Assembly: GCA_014706295.1 (NCBI GenBank)
Contig: JACSVZ010000007.1
Location: forward strand, 49,986,975 to 50,050,974
Reading direction: 5' to 3'
Origin: Lycocorax pyrrhopterus obiensis
Taxonomy: Eukaryota > Chordata > Aves > Passeriformes > Paradisaeidae
Length of the DNA stretch: 64,000 nt
Shown: positions 25,901-32,468 of the stretch, piece by piece
Layout of the letters: the number at the start of each line of letters is the position of its first letter
How positions within the stretch are numbered: the stretch's first letter is position 1
Notes under the pieces: generated by a model
What the model saw: the letters and a program-made list of their open reading frames with translations, nothing else
What the model was told of the DNA's origin: nothing
Database searches by the model: none
Program-made: the position numbers and the translations under genes

Positions 25901-28900
25901 AGTAAACAGAGACAACATGGACTGAAATCAATTTGATGTGCTCAGAAGTATTTAAAATATTTCCTAAATATCAGCATACTGTGTATCATAACTTTTCTTA
26001 CCATCTTCAATCATCATTTATGCTAAAAGACATGACCATCTACCTCTGCATATTTTTAATTTCCTGGACAAGGAAAGCATGTAGGAAATGGCTGCCACAT
26101 CTAAAAATATTCCTGTTGATGTAATTAAAAGAAAAGGATATGCTTTTAAAATTTGGGAATGTTAAAGACACATGTTAGCACTAAGGAAAAAAAAAAAAAC
26201 CCTCCCACCATTTGCTCATACCAGAGAAGCAATATCACAGGCAAACCATTTAAGAAACACTGTCCAAGAGCCTGCCTTCTGACAGAGCTGGACAACTGCA
26301 CAGGATCTAAAAACGCTCTTCAAACACAAGTGTAATCTACAAACACAGCGAGCCTCCTCTGCTCAGGCATTCAGCTGGCATCTGCAAGTCACATTTAGTC
26401 TGGCCTCTCATCATATGAGGGGCCAGAGCAATCCCCTTACAACTCCTGTGTCTCTTTCATTCATTCTTCCTGCCCGCTGGAAGAGGTGGCAGGGTTTCTC
26501 TAACTAGTGTTATACTTTCCAACACAATTCCCAAGGTGCCTGTAACCTTGGCATTAGATAATAAACTCCTCATTTACTTCAGTTGCAAAATCCAAGGCTT
26601 CCCATCTCCCTTCTTTGTTCCATACCTCCAGAAAGAGGGATTTCTTAGCCGGATTCTCTCACTCAATCCTTCTATTAAATGTGGTATTTATAACCAATGC
26701 CAAAGAAAAGTTTTTTCTACTGTCTCAGTTGGCTGGAAACATAAAGACACATTTTGTCTAACTAGTATGAGCCACTTCCTGATCTCATTTACACCAGCAC
26801 ATATCCAAGTCGGTTAGAGAAACCACACTATGTAAAATCAGTCTCAGAGAGGTCACATTCTGGCTTTGAGTATTCAAATTACTTGTTTGAAAGAACAGCT
26901 TTATTAAAATAACTAATGACTGTCTCTCACTTCAAAACCAAAGACAATTTTGGTGAGGAGGGAGCGAATGATAATTTTAAATGCCAATCTAGATAAACCC
27001 CTGAATTCCCAGGAACTTTCTTATTTGAGTATCCAGATGCCTTGTAATCAAGCCATCTACCTTTAAAAATAAATAATCAGTGTTGAGGCTCAAGTCTGCT
27101 GGTAGCTTCTCTGTGGCAGCTGCAGCTACGGAATTTCCAAATATACTCTAGATTTTGGAGAGACATTAGCAGTAGTTGTACATTTATGGCTAGGAAAGTA
27201 TCTGAACTACATGCTCACAAAAGATGCCAGTTAAGGGGGTTTTTTGTTGTTTCTGGGGCTCGGGGTATTTTACTTCAAAAGAGATAAAGTATCTATGGAG
27301 CAAGCAGGACAATAGCACAAGCATCCCAGTGTTGTAGTTCTTCCAGTGTGATCTGGAGTTAACTTTGTACAATGGCACCAGCGAGGGAAAGCATCCATCA
27401 CTGTCAGGCTCCAGTTCTGGACTGGTGTGGGAATTAATAGAAGGCAGCATTGTAACAGAGGCAGACAGCAGAACCAAAGTAATGAAAATGATGTCTATTT
27501 GCACCACATAATTCCAGCCTATAAAATTCCTGGAAGTCACTATGAGCAAAAACTAGGTTTTAATTTCCATACGTTTGGTATAGATATATATATATATACT
27601 TAAAATATCTCTTTGAGTATTTCTATTGATCTGGTCAGTAAGAAATTGTGTTCTTCTGCCCACATGCAGATGTCTGCCCCTCAGCCATACCACATGGTCT
27701 AATCCTGTCTTTACATGAGTTTTAGAAGTGAAAAGTACAAGCATTTTCTGAAATCTTTACTCAGAAATAGGGTGAAAGGAAATCATTGGTACTGAAACAT
27801 GAAGCAGGATGTCTTACCCCAGCCTAATCTAGCAACTGTTCAAGCTGGAAGACTAGTATTGGGCAAGAATTACCATCTGTGTGCATGAAGATCTTTCAGA
27901 TAGTGGAACTGGTCACTGAGCAAAGTGTTGGGCCAGAGCTGACTCCCACCTCTGTGTTTCCCAGTTCTGCAGGCAGGGAGGGAAGCTCTGGGTCTCAACT
28001 AATGCTACTTCCTCCAGCAAGGCTGTGTTCATGTAATATTCCCTGGCTCCTGGAATGTGTACTCTGCATCTGGTTATACATGAACCACTAATGTGCTGAA
28101 AGATGAGGAACAATTCAAACTTTATATAGAGATGACCTAAAGCAATATTCCCTAGGTCACAGCAAGCAGCCTGCAGTTACTTTACAACAACACACTTTAA
28201 AGCACTATGTAAGAGCATCCCAATTAACAGCTCATCTTGGGACTTGACAATTGTTTAAAACAGTCGATTGACTGAAAGGACAGGTGTCCTCGGCTCTGCT
28301 TCCTTTTGCAGTTCTACCAGGTAAGCCCCATCACTCAAGGAGCAAGTAGCAAACAATACCATAGATCGGAGGAATTTGAACACCTCCCACTCTTTGTGAG
28401 TGTACCTGAGCTTCTTGTCTGATTCCTTCATATTCCACCCTCATTTTCTTCTGAGCATCCTCATCAACGCTGGGGTCACCTATCCTGCTGAACAATGAAG
28501 CAGCTTCCTCCAGCAGCCTTTCCAGCAGGACTGACTGATTTAGGACATCATTCTGCAAAACCTGAGCATGGCTCAGCTGCCACTGCTTCTCCTTTAAGCC
28601 AAGCTGCAACTCAATGTCAGGCTCCAAGGTCACCCTCATGTTGTGAATCCATGTGTAAAACTCATCTTGGGCTTTCAGGTACTCACTCCAGTGCAGCCAG
28701 ACCCACTCAATGCGGCTGTTGGGGAGAGCAAGAGAGAGGAGTTAGATAAAATGATGATGGGAGCAGTTGAGACCAACAATCTCAAGTGGCCTTCAAAACA
28801 GTGCACAAGGTTCTCAGCAATTTTAAACTGCTCTGACTTGACAGAGTCTGGATTCACTTCCCAAGTCCTCTCTGCTTTGAGGAGGAAATATTCTGTATAA

Positions 28901-31900
28901 GATCCCCGTGCCTGACCAAATTCATCATTCCAGACCATGAGGTGGGTGGGCCAGGTTGTGAAGGCAGAGCACTGAGGTCTCACTGATCCCCTCTCCCCAC
29001 ACAATCTGCAAAACGCTCATGGGACTGGGATTAGCAGGGAATTGCTATCTACAATCCAGGCAGCAGAGAGAAGCAGGAAGCACTTTATGAAAGCACTGGA
29101 GGAAACAGTTGCCTCAACACACCCAAGAGTGTGTTTGTCTTACCTGTGACAATGGGTAATGTATATGGCTGTCTCTTCCCACAAGGCTTTAATGTCTTTT
29201 AGTTTAGAGAGCACCTCATGCTTCTTATCCTCACCGATGCTGCGAAGAGCAGCCTCTGCCTTCACAAGAACCAAGTCCATTTTCAAGCTGCCTTCTGGTT
29301 CCAGTGCACGTATTTTCTATGACAAAAACAAAAGGTACTGAAGGAACGGAAAGAAAACAAGCATAATTGATGAAATGTAAACTTTGTTTTTATCCAGGAA
29401 TCATGAACTCAGAATCATTTAGGTTGGAAAAGACCCTCACGATCATCGAGTCCAGTCATTAATCTGACACTACCATGGGATGGAAATGTTTCTATACAAC
29501 ACAGACAATTAACCCTTCCCACCTAACTCCCTGCTGCAGAGTTTCTCCTGAAAGGAAAATATGAATGTTTTTCAGACATGTTTATTTTTAAACATCCAAA
29601 AGGACTGAATTTAATTGCAAACCACACAGCAGTTGAAAAACATTAATGTTAGCTACAAAAAACAGACCATCCTCTATGAAATGCCTGTGGCTGTGTTTTC
29701 ATTGCTGTTGTAAGGTTACAGCACTGTGTTGCCACAGGCCAGCTGTTCTCCCCCACCTGCCAAAGCACAAAGAGGCAACCTCCACAGGGTACACTGCAAC
29801 CTCTCAATTTTAAGCTCTACTGTAAGAAATCATGAAGCATATTAAAAAGGCTTCCTAGTGCAAATAAAAGTTGGCTTAGAAATGAAGCCAAGAGAAATTA
29901 ACTAGTGGAATTTTCTGTCTGCTACCAAATTTTGCTTCAACCCTAAACTGCTAAGTTATGAATTGGTGAAAATGTGTATCTTACACAATTAGAAATGCCA
30001 GGAACTGAAAGTTGAGTCATCTAATTTTAAGTATCCAGAGATGGAAAAATCAGCACAAGTTCTGTACAATAGATTAATTATGTCCCAATTCAGATGTCAG
30101 CTTTCAACACTACTTTATCCAAACTTCTGATACTACCAAATTAGCTTTTCTTGCTGCTCTCCTGTAAACTCCTGGCAAACTGCAGGCTTTCAAGTTTGAA
30201 GAAAAAGGCTTCTACAATGAAAACACCAAGATGTTCAAAATCAGCAATTACTTTCAGTAAAATTAGGCCTATGGCATTCGTTAAAAAAGAATCATGTCAG
30301 TTATTGCAAAGGTGAGACAAGTAAAAGGCCTTTGGATTTCCAGTCTCACATTCCGGGGAAAGCCTGTTCTTTTGGCATGCAGACAGCACACCTGCACGTG
30401 ATGTACAATCAGGTGTTTGGACAAGTTATTTCCTAAGAAAGCTGTGATTAATAGAATCCAGGGAAGCAGGGCAAAGGCAAGAAAATACAAGCCATAGCTA
30501 TCATCCAACAGGAAAAGTGTAAGAGTAAAGCTGTATTCTAAGCCTCATATTTTTCCAGCAAGTAGAAGCAAACAACAGCTGGAGAGAAAGCAGTGGCTGT
30601 ACAGTCATTTTTCTTTTTTAAATCTGTTTTTTACATGATTTCTATCATTGGCTGACATTTTCATTAACAAATTAACAGAAAATAAACCACAGGAAGGAAG
30701 CATGAAAAAAACTGGCAAGCCAGGTATAAAAAAGGAACCGAAACTTGATCACTGGATTTGAAAACAGCCAATAGGTGAAGCAGTGAGCACATCATGAGGA
30801 CATCCGAGCTGGAGACAGAAGCCAGGCCCAAAAGGAGGCAGGATGAAGGAGCAGGAGGTGGTTAAAGTACACACAGGAAGAAAGAACAGACACTTGTTAA
30901 TCTTTAGAATGATGAGTTTCCAAAGTCTGAGTTGAAAGAATCTCTTAACATGACTTTTTGCATGTTACAGATCTCCTCTAAAGCCCACAGAAGTAAATGG
31001 GCTTCAGTTCCGGCCATATCACATCACCACAAATCTCCAGACCTTCTAACTTGTTATCTCTGCCATGAATGTTCACCCTTTGCCAAACTACCACTCTTCT
31101 ACTCGAGTTCTTGTGTTTCTTGTGTGTTTTTTGAGACTGCATGTATCAAAGTTTCCCAGACAAAACAAAAGAGTGAAGATAATTTAAGGTCAGAAAAATA
31201 AAATTATAGACCAAGATAGAATGCTTCAGGTTTTTATGACTGACATGCAAGTCTAGCCACCATCCATCACTCCATGAACAGCCTCTGTATTATGCCAGAG
31301 GCAAGATCCATCCTCCAACAAACCACAGTTAAGGAAAAAGGCTGAAGACATCACTGTAAACTACCTCATCATCAATGTAAGCCTGCAACTTTTCTTGTTA
31401 AAACTTCAGAAGAGGCAGGCCAAATACAAGTAGACACACAAAAGGAAAGACTTTGGGGTAAATAACAATGGGAAAGATTTTGCCATTTAAATTAAAGAAC
31501 AGATTACTTGGAATTAAAGGTAATAAAAGTATAAAAATAGTTTCGATATTAGTCATAGAAACATCACCACTCCCTCCAATCGTGAAGGGTACAAATGGGA
31601 CAAAGAGGAGTGTTTCCTTCTCTGAGATTACAAGACCTAGATAACATCTAATGAAACTAAAGTTAATGAATGTGAAATCACTGTAAGAGAGCAGGCACAA
31701 TCTACAACAGGATCTCTGTGAGAAGAGTTATACAACAGATTAAGTAAAACCAGGAAAACCTGAGAACTTTTACCTTTTCATTAAACAGATCATAAAGGGG
31801 ATCTGTAAACCCTCTTATCATCAGGGTTTATGGAAAAGGAAAAAGCTATTACTCTAGAACAGCTCATTACCAGGACACTGCAATCTTTCTCTATCAGTGC

Positions 31901-32454
31901 CAGAGTCCTGGAGGAAATGGAACACTAACGTGATCGGATTCTCTTACACTGTGTGCTACTCATCTGCAAATTACTATGGTAATTGCAAGCAGCAACCAAA
32001 TTGTTCCAGGCTTGAGGAGAGTGTAAACATTTTAACCTGCCAAACCTGCTGCTAGTGTTCCAAATCAATCTGAAAAGCTTGGAAGCCTGTGATATCAAAT
32101 TGCCATCCTCCTTTTTCTACATCTGTGAACATTTTACAGATGGAAAAATTAAAAAGAACACTGATGTGAACCATCCACACAGGCCCAGTGCTCCAACAAG
32201 CAGGGGCAGCTGACTATTCCCTAATGGAAAACTCTTGAGTTTACAGCAATAACTGCTGTAACAACGGCAGCAGTGAGAGCCACCTCTGAATTCCATCGCT
32301 CTTCCCTTACCTCAGTCTCTCTCAGTCTGGCTTCTAGGGCAGATCGAGGTCCTTTGGTGTTGTCATTGATCCTCAGTCTCTCTTGGATGGCCTTCATCCA
32401 AGCTTCTGCATTCTCCACGCTACTGTCAAATTCATCCTGTAGCTGCTGAGTCAT
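10939..32454 (-). CDS. SYNE3: Nesprin-3 (KASH-family outer nuclear membrane spectrin-repeat protein), 16 coding exons, 3' end missing
   Basis: Nesprin-3 sits in the outer nuclear membrane, binds plectin through its N-terminal region and SUN1/SUN2 through its C-terminal KASH peptide, and so links intermediate filaments to the nucleus. Joining 32454-32311, 29316-29144, 28715-28406, 23381-23220, 22504-22160, 20997-20861, 18948-18801, 18040-17858, 17605-17462, 16488-16354, 15404-15243, 14521-14358, 13462-13336, 13160-13005, 12377-12228 and 10977-10939 gives 2679 nt (893 codons) with no stop. Landmarks shared with mammalian nesprin-3, as recalled: start MTQQ, LEPDIELQLGLKEKQWQLSH, RIGDPSVDEDAQK, NTSPLGA, TLQLKKDLL, MNQLSSDSQALKRSLE and YRWMLYKSKL. 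The human protein is about 975 residues; the missing part matches the KASH transmembrane tail. Identification is very secure; exon edges were placed by eye from GT/AG signals and phase. Confidence 0.95.
10978..12227 (-). other. SYNE3: SYNE3 intron 16
   Basis: This 1250-nt intron separates exon 16 from micro-exon 17. Its 3' end carries a very long pyrimidine tract on the transcript (plus-strand polypurine 10982-11020). No repeat family was recognised in the remainder, which is AT-rich near 11575-11605. Confidence 0.75.
10982..11020. repeat. Polypurine (A/G) tract, pyrimidine tract on the SYNE3 transcript
   Basis: About 39 nt of A with scattered G on the plus strand. On the minus strand this is the polypyrimidine tract of the exon 17 acceptor. 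Confidence 0.85.
12228..12377 (-). CDS. SYNE3: SYNE3 exon 16: residues 831-880
   Basis: The exon is 150 nt (50 codons), phase 0-0, acceptor TGCCTGTAG|GAGCTG and donor TCGCCG|GTAGGT. It encodes ELQSRVPDGQRLFEDLLHLH, SEGLEDLRYRWMLYKSKLRE and SMSSP. Human nesprin-3 has VPEGQHLFENLLRL and ELEDLRYQWMLYKSKLKDS, so this is the final repeat just before the basic linker and transmembrane helix. Confidence 0.95.
12378..13004 (-). other. SYNE3: SYNE3 intron 15, with a G/T-rich tract
   Basis: The 627-nt intron contains a plus-strand G/T-rich stretch at 12852-12945, C/A-rich on the transcript. Nothing else was recognised. Confidence 0.8.
12852..12945. repeat. G/T-rich low-complexity tract
   Basis: Runs such as TTTTTTTTGG, TTTTTTTGGGG, GGTGGGTTG, TTGGTGGGGTGGG and TTGTTGTTGTTTGGGG. 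G runs of three to four could form a long-loop quadruplex on the plus strand. Confidence 0.75.
13005..13160 (-). CDS. SYNE3: SYNE3 exon 15: residues 779-830
   Basis: The acceptor TATCCTAG|GAGAAG and donor CTTGAG|GTAAGT bound 156 nt (52 codons), phase 0-0. It reads EKMGEGQSTSSHLKLLHDFE, EWLQGENTKLTKILAGTPSS, TEEIKAHQSKLE. Human nesprin-3 has FGQWLQVENSKLVRI...KSKLQ at the same place. It begins the C-terminal spectrin-like repeat next to the membrane anchor. Confidence 0.94.
13336..13462 (-). CDS. SYNE3: SYNE3 exon 14: residues 736-778, linker with a KKKKR cluster
   Basis: The exon is 127 nt from acceptor TTTTCAAG|CCTCCTC to donor AAGCAG|GTGAGA. It encodes LLKKWQLNRPVADKKKKRAF, then VDSRWMSRPAFRLFDVDPNH and KQ. 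This is the divergent linker before the last spectrin-like repeat: human nesprin-3 also has a W-x-L-x-R stretch and a lysine pair but otherwise differs. A run of four lysines and an arginine (residues 750-754, bases 13408-13422) resembles a monopartite nuclear localisation signal. Confidence 0.88.
13463..14357 (-). other. SYNE3: SYNE3 intron 13, with an ATT-type microsatellite
   Basis: The 895-nt intron has a degenerate trinucleotide tract at 13551-13600. A minus-strand open frame of 118 codons at 13930-14286 has no recognisable similarity and is taken as chance. Confidence 0.75.
13551..13600. repeat. Degenerate (ATT/ACT)n microsatellite
   Basis: ATTGTTGTTATTATTATATC, ATTATCACTACTAATAAC and ACTATTACTATTA form an interrupted trinucleotide tract inside SYNE3 intron 13. 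Confidence 0.75.
14358..14521 (-). CDS. SYNE3: SYNE3 exon 13: residues 682-735 plus two bases of codon 736
   Basis: The acceptor GCATTTCAG|AGATGG and donor ACTGG|GTAAGT bound 164 nt. It reads RWLAEFPDKEIQLHLVEAHG, QLVMENSSPEETAHVQAEL, DQLKESWKSLKEMATG, with the last Gly split across the intron (GG plus C). Human nesprin-3 has VAEFPEKEAQL and VMEKSSPEGAA here. No ATG-initiated frame of note covers this exon; it was recovered from similarity and splice sites. Confidence 0.93.
14522..16353 (-). other. SYNE3: SYNE3 introns 12 and 11
   Basis: These are two introns of 721 and 949 nt, interrupted by exon 12 at 15243-15404. No repeat family or RNA gene was recognised in either. Confidence 0.75.
15243..15404 (-). 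CDS. SYNE3: SYNE3 exon 12: residues 628-681
   Basis: The exon has 54 codons, phase 0-0, acceptor CATTTGTAG|ATGATG and donor CTGGAG|GTGAGA. The product begins MMIQQSEDHVQKHWAYNDKL, with LQQWISVTREKI in the middle and EGRLEDLE at the end. The L-x-x-W-I spectrin-type tryptophan motif aligns with human LRQWIVVTTQKL. Exons 9, 10, 11 and 12 are all phase 0-0, so skipping any one would keep the frame. Confidence 0.92.
16354..16488 (-). CDS. SYNE3: SYNE3 exon 11: residues 583-627
   Basis: The exon is 135 nt (45 codons) in phase 0-0, acceptor CATCTGCAG|ATGATCC and donor CTGGAG|GTAACA. It encodes MIQDDLAELAIHMEEVEKLV, then HRHEMNQLSSDSQALKRSLE, matching the human MEAARPLV and HKMDQLSSDFQALQRSLE segment. 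It forms one helix of a spectrin-like repeat. Confidence 0.94.
16489..17461 (-). other. SYNE3: SYNE3 intron 10
   Basis: A 973-nt intron with a C/T-rich patch at 16855-16905 on the plus strand. I see no exon-like segment or repeat in it. Confidence 0.75.
17462..17605 (-). CDS. SYNE3: SYNE3 exon 10: residues 535-582
   Basis: The acceptor CCATCTAG|AATTTG and donor CTCCAG|GTACAT bound 144 nt, or 48 codons. The product reads NLILQHQNFDAGFAPLQKKL, then LLGKKTQLQRLQ, matching human LLAQHKDFGAAFEPLQRKL...LPGKQAQLSRLQ. The donor is GTACAT, moderate in strength and like the GTAC donors of exons 4 and 7. Confidence 0.93.
17858..18040 (-). CDS. SYNE3: SYNE3 exon 9: residues 474-534
   Basis: The exon is 183 nt (61 codons), phase 0-0, with acceptor TCCTTTAG|GCTGCTCT and donor CTCCAG|GTGAAC. 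It reads AALAESSQFKEMLMTLQLKK, then DLLSNVLGEEKAESLL, LLQSKSKLQ. Human nesprin-3 has AALMESSRLKELLTMLQLKK in the same place. The long charged helix is typical of a central spectrin-like repeat. Confidence 0.94.
18041..18800 (-). other. SYNE3: SYNE3 intron 8
   Basis: A 760-nt intron with no recognised repeat. Open frames on the minus strand that overlap it run out of exon 8 and are not supported. Confidence 0.75.
18801..18948 (-). CDS. SYNE3: SYNE3 exon 8: residues 424-473
   Basis: The acceptor CCTTACAG|TGTGAGAGG and donor CATCGAG|GTAACA bound 148 nt: one base completing codon 424, then 49 codons. It reads VRGKTSKMSTDTETHLRRMF, NPLQSFHQWKPSVQMLLET and ends HIE. The similarity to human nesprin-3 is lower here; the register is held by F-x-x-P-L-Q-x-x-x-x-W-K and the IE that precedes AAL in exon 9. 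Phase agreement on both sides supports the borders. Confidence 0.88.
18949..20860 (-). other. SYNE3: SYNE3 intron 7
   Basis: A 1912-nt intron. It has an AT-rich stretch near 19350-19570 and no recognised repeat or conserved element. Confidence 0.75.
20861..20997 (-). CDS. SYNE3: SYNE3 exon 7: residues 379-423 plus two bases of codon 424
   Basis: The exon is 137 nt, from acceptor GTAATTAAG|GCAACAAG to donor CAAAG|GTACTG. It encodes ATRAALAAEESKIERLKARL, then SVVSAIHQYQ, matching human ATRAALASEEPRVDRL...VIATIQEYQ. The acceptor ends AAG rather than CAG or TAG, which is an uncommon weaker form. The terminal AG plus T from exon 8 makes Ser424, the same serine as in the human protein at this point. 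Confidence 0.92.
20998..22159 (-). other. SYNE3: SYNE3 intron 6
   Basis: A 1162-nt intron with a short TG-type region near 21785-21835 (GTGT and TATA runs). Nothing else was recognised. Confidence 0.75.
22160..22504 (-). CDS. SYNE3: SYNE3 exon 6: residues 264-378, long coiled-coil exon
   Basis: The acceptor TTTTTGCAG|GAAATTTCC and donor TGCAAT|GTAAGT bound 345 nt, or 115 codons in phase 0-0. The product reads EISKDIRSGGKKWKHLEN, NTSPLGAARLKDEIEELRKA, EEEERLLK and TEDEFVTLWRKCN. It is rich in Glu, Lys and Leu with heptad-like spacing, as expected of a spectrin-repeat helix. NTSPLGA and the run of four glutamates are shared with human nesprin-3. It is the longest exon of the gene in this window. 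Confidence 0.94.
22505..23219 (-). other. SYNE3: SYNE3 intron 5, starting at a weak donor
   Basis: A 715-nt intron whose 5' end is the weak GTCCTT donor of exon 5. Its 3' end is a good pyrimidine tract ending TTTTTGCAG. No repeat was recognised. Confidence 0.7.
23220..23381 (-). CDS. SYNE3: SYNE3 exon 5: residues 210-263, weak donor
   Basis: The acceptor TTGTTACAG|AACAGAGTG is followed by 54 codons beginning NRVKLLETITKEHEQY and containing WLNGVTERLNCCIG, which matches the RVDLLEQVAREHEEY...WLKAVVEKVNGCLG region of human nesprin-3. The exon must end in phase 0 to meet exon 6. The only GT that fits is CTGAAG|GTCCTT, which gives KLKALK joined to EISKDI and matches the human break between STLQ and DIAKDF. 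The donor is poor at positions +3 to +5. The frame stays open past it for more than 30 codons, so the 3' edge is less certain than at other exons. Confidence 0.82.
23382..28405 (-). other. SYNE3: SYNE3 intron 4 (5.0 kb)
   Basis: The second-largest intron seen. It includes an A13-type tract near 26185-26200 and a TA dinucleotide run at 27584-27597. Open frames up to 129 codons (24613-25002, minus strand) match nothing I recognise. Confidence 0.75.
27584..27597. repeat. (AT)7 dinucleotide repeat
   Basis: Seven clean AT units follow GGTATAG in SYNE3 intron 4. Confidence 0.8.
28406..28715 (-). CDS. SYNE3: SYNE3 exon 4: residues 106-209, strongly conserved
   Basis: The acceptor is CAACAG|CCGCATTG and the donor is GCTCAG|GTACAC; the exon is 310 nt. 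The first base C completes Ser106 and the rest is 103 codons. It reads RIEWVWLHWSEYL, then TLEPDIELQLGLKEKQWQLS, LLEEAASLF and RIGDPSVDEDAQKK. This is the best conserved stretch in the window and by itself fixes the gene as SYNE3 rather than SYNE1 or SYNE2. The acceptor tract is short and purine-interrupted (CTCTCCCCAACAG). Confidence 0.95.
29144..29316 (-). CDS. SYNE3: SYNE3 exon 3: residues 49-105 plus two bases of codon 106
   Basis: The exon runs from acceptor CATAG|AAAATACG to donor CACAG|GTAAGA and is 173 nt long. It starts in phase 0 and leaves two bases (AG) that the next exon completes as AGC, serine. It encodes KIRALEPEGSLKMDL, later LSKLKDIKALWEETAIYITH, followed by CHS across the junction. 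This corresponds to the LEPEG...KDIKAQWEE...THCHS region of mammalian nesprin-3 in the N-terminal spectrin-like repeats. A CR1 LINE remnant begins about 90 nt upstream of the acceptor on the transcript. Confidence 0.92.
29317..32310 (-). other. SYNE3: SYNE3 intron 2 (3.0 kb), holds a CR1 remnant
   Basis: The intron contains a minus-orientation CR1 3' fragment close to the exon 3 acceptor. The rest is AT-leaning sequence without a recognised feature. Confidence 0.8.
29407..29545 (-). mobile_element. CR1 LINE 3' fragment
   Basis: The plus strand reads AGAATCATTTAGGTTGGAAA followed by AGACC and ATCATCGAGTCCA, the well-known reverse complement of the avian CR1 3' end. The inner part is diverged. 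It lies in SYNE3 intron 2 in the same orientation as the gene, about 90 nt before the exon 3 acceptor. Confidence 0.85.
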
Positions 32455-32468
32455 CGCATTGGAAGAAG
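32311..32468 (-). CDS. SYNE3: SYNE3 exon 2: first coding exon, residues 1-48
   Basis: The acceptor is a pyrimidine run ending in CAG at 32469-32471 and the donor is GAG|GTAAGG. The exon has 14 nt of 5' UTR, then ATG at 32454-32452 and 48 codons beginning MTQQLQDEFDSS and ending EARLRETE. This start was chosen because mammalian nesprin-3 also begins MTQQ and the -3 base is G. The reading frame is open upstream into the exon (A-S-S-N-A before the Met), so an in-frame upstream exon could extend the N-terminus. This segment forms part of the plectin-binding first spectrin-like repeat. A tiny ORF, ATG-CGA-TGA, overlaps the start codon. Confidence 0.93.

Noticed and set aside
32111..32160. CATTTTACAGATGGAAAAAT and similar CCCATTTCACAGATGAA (48901) resembling the MIR SINE core
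   Set aside because: Only about 20 bp match in each case and flanks do not follow the MIR order, so a chance match is as likely.
10939..32468. SYNE1 or SYNE2 as the identity of the spectrin-repeat exons
   Set aside because: The N-terminal MTQQ start without actin-binding calponin domains and the specific order of LGLKEKQWQLSH, RIGDPSVDEDAQ and YRWMLYKSKL fit nesprin-3 over its whole length.
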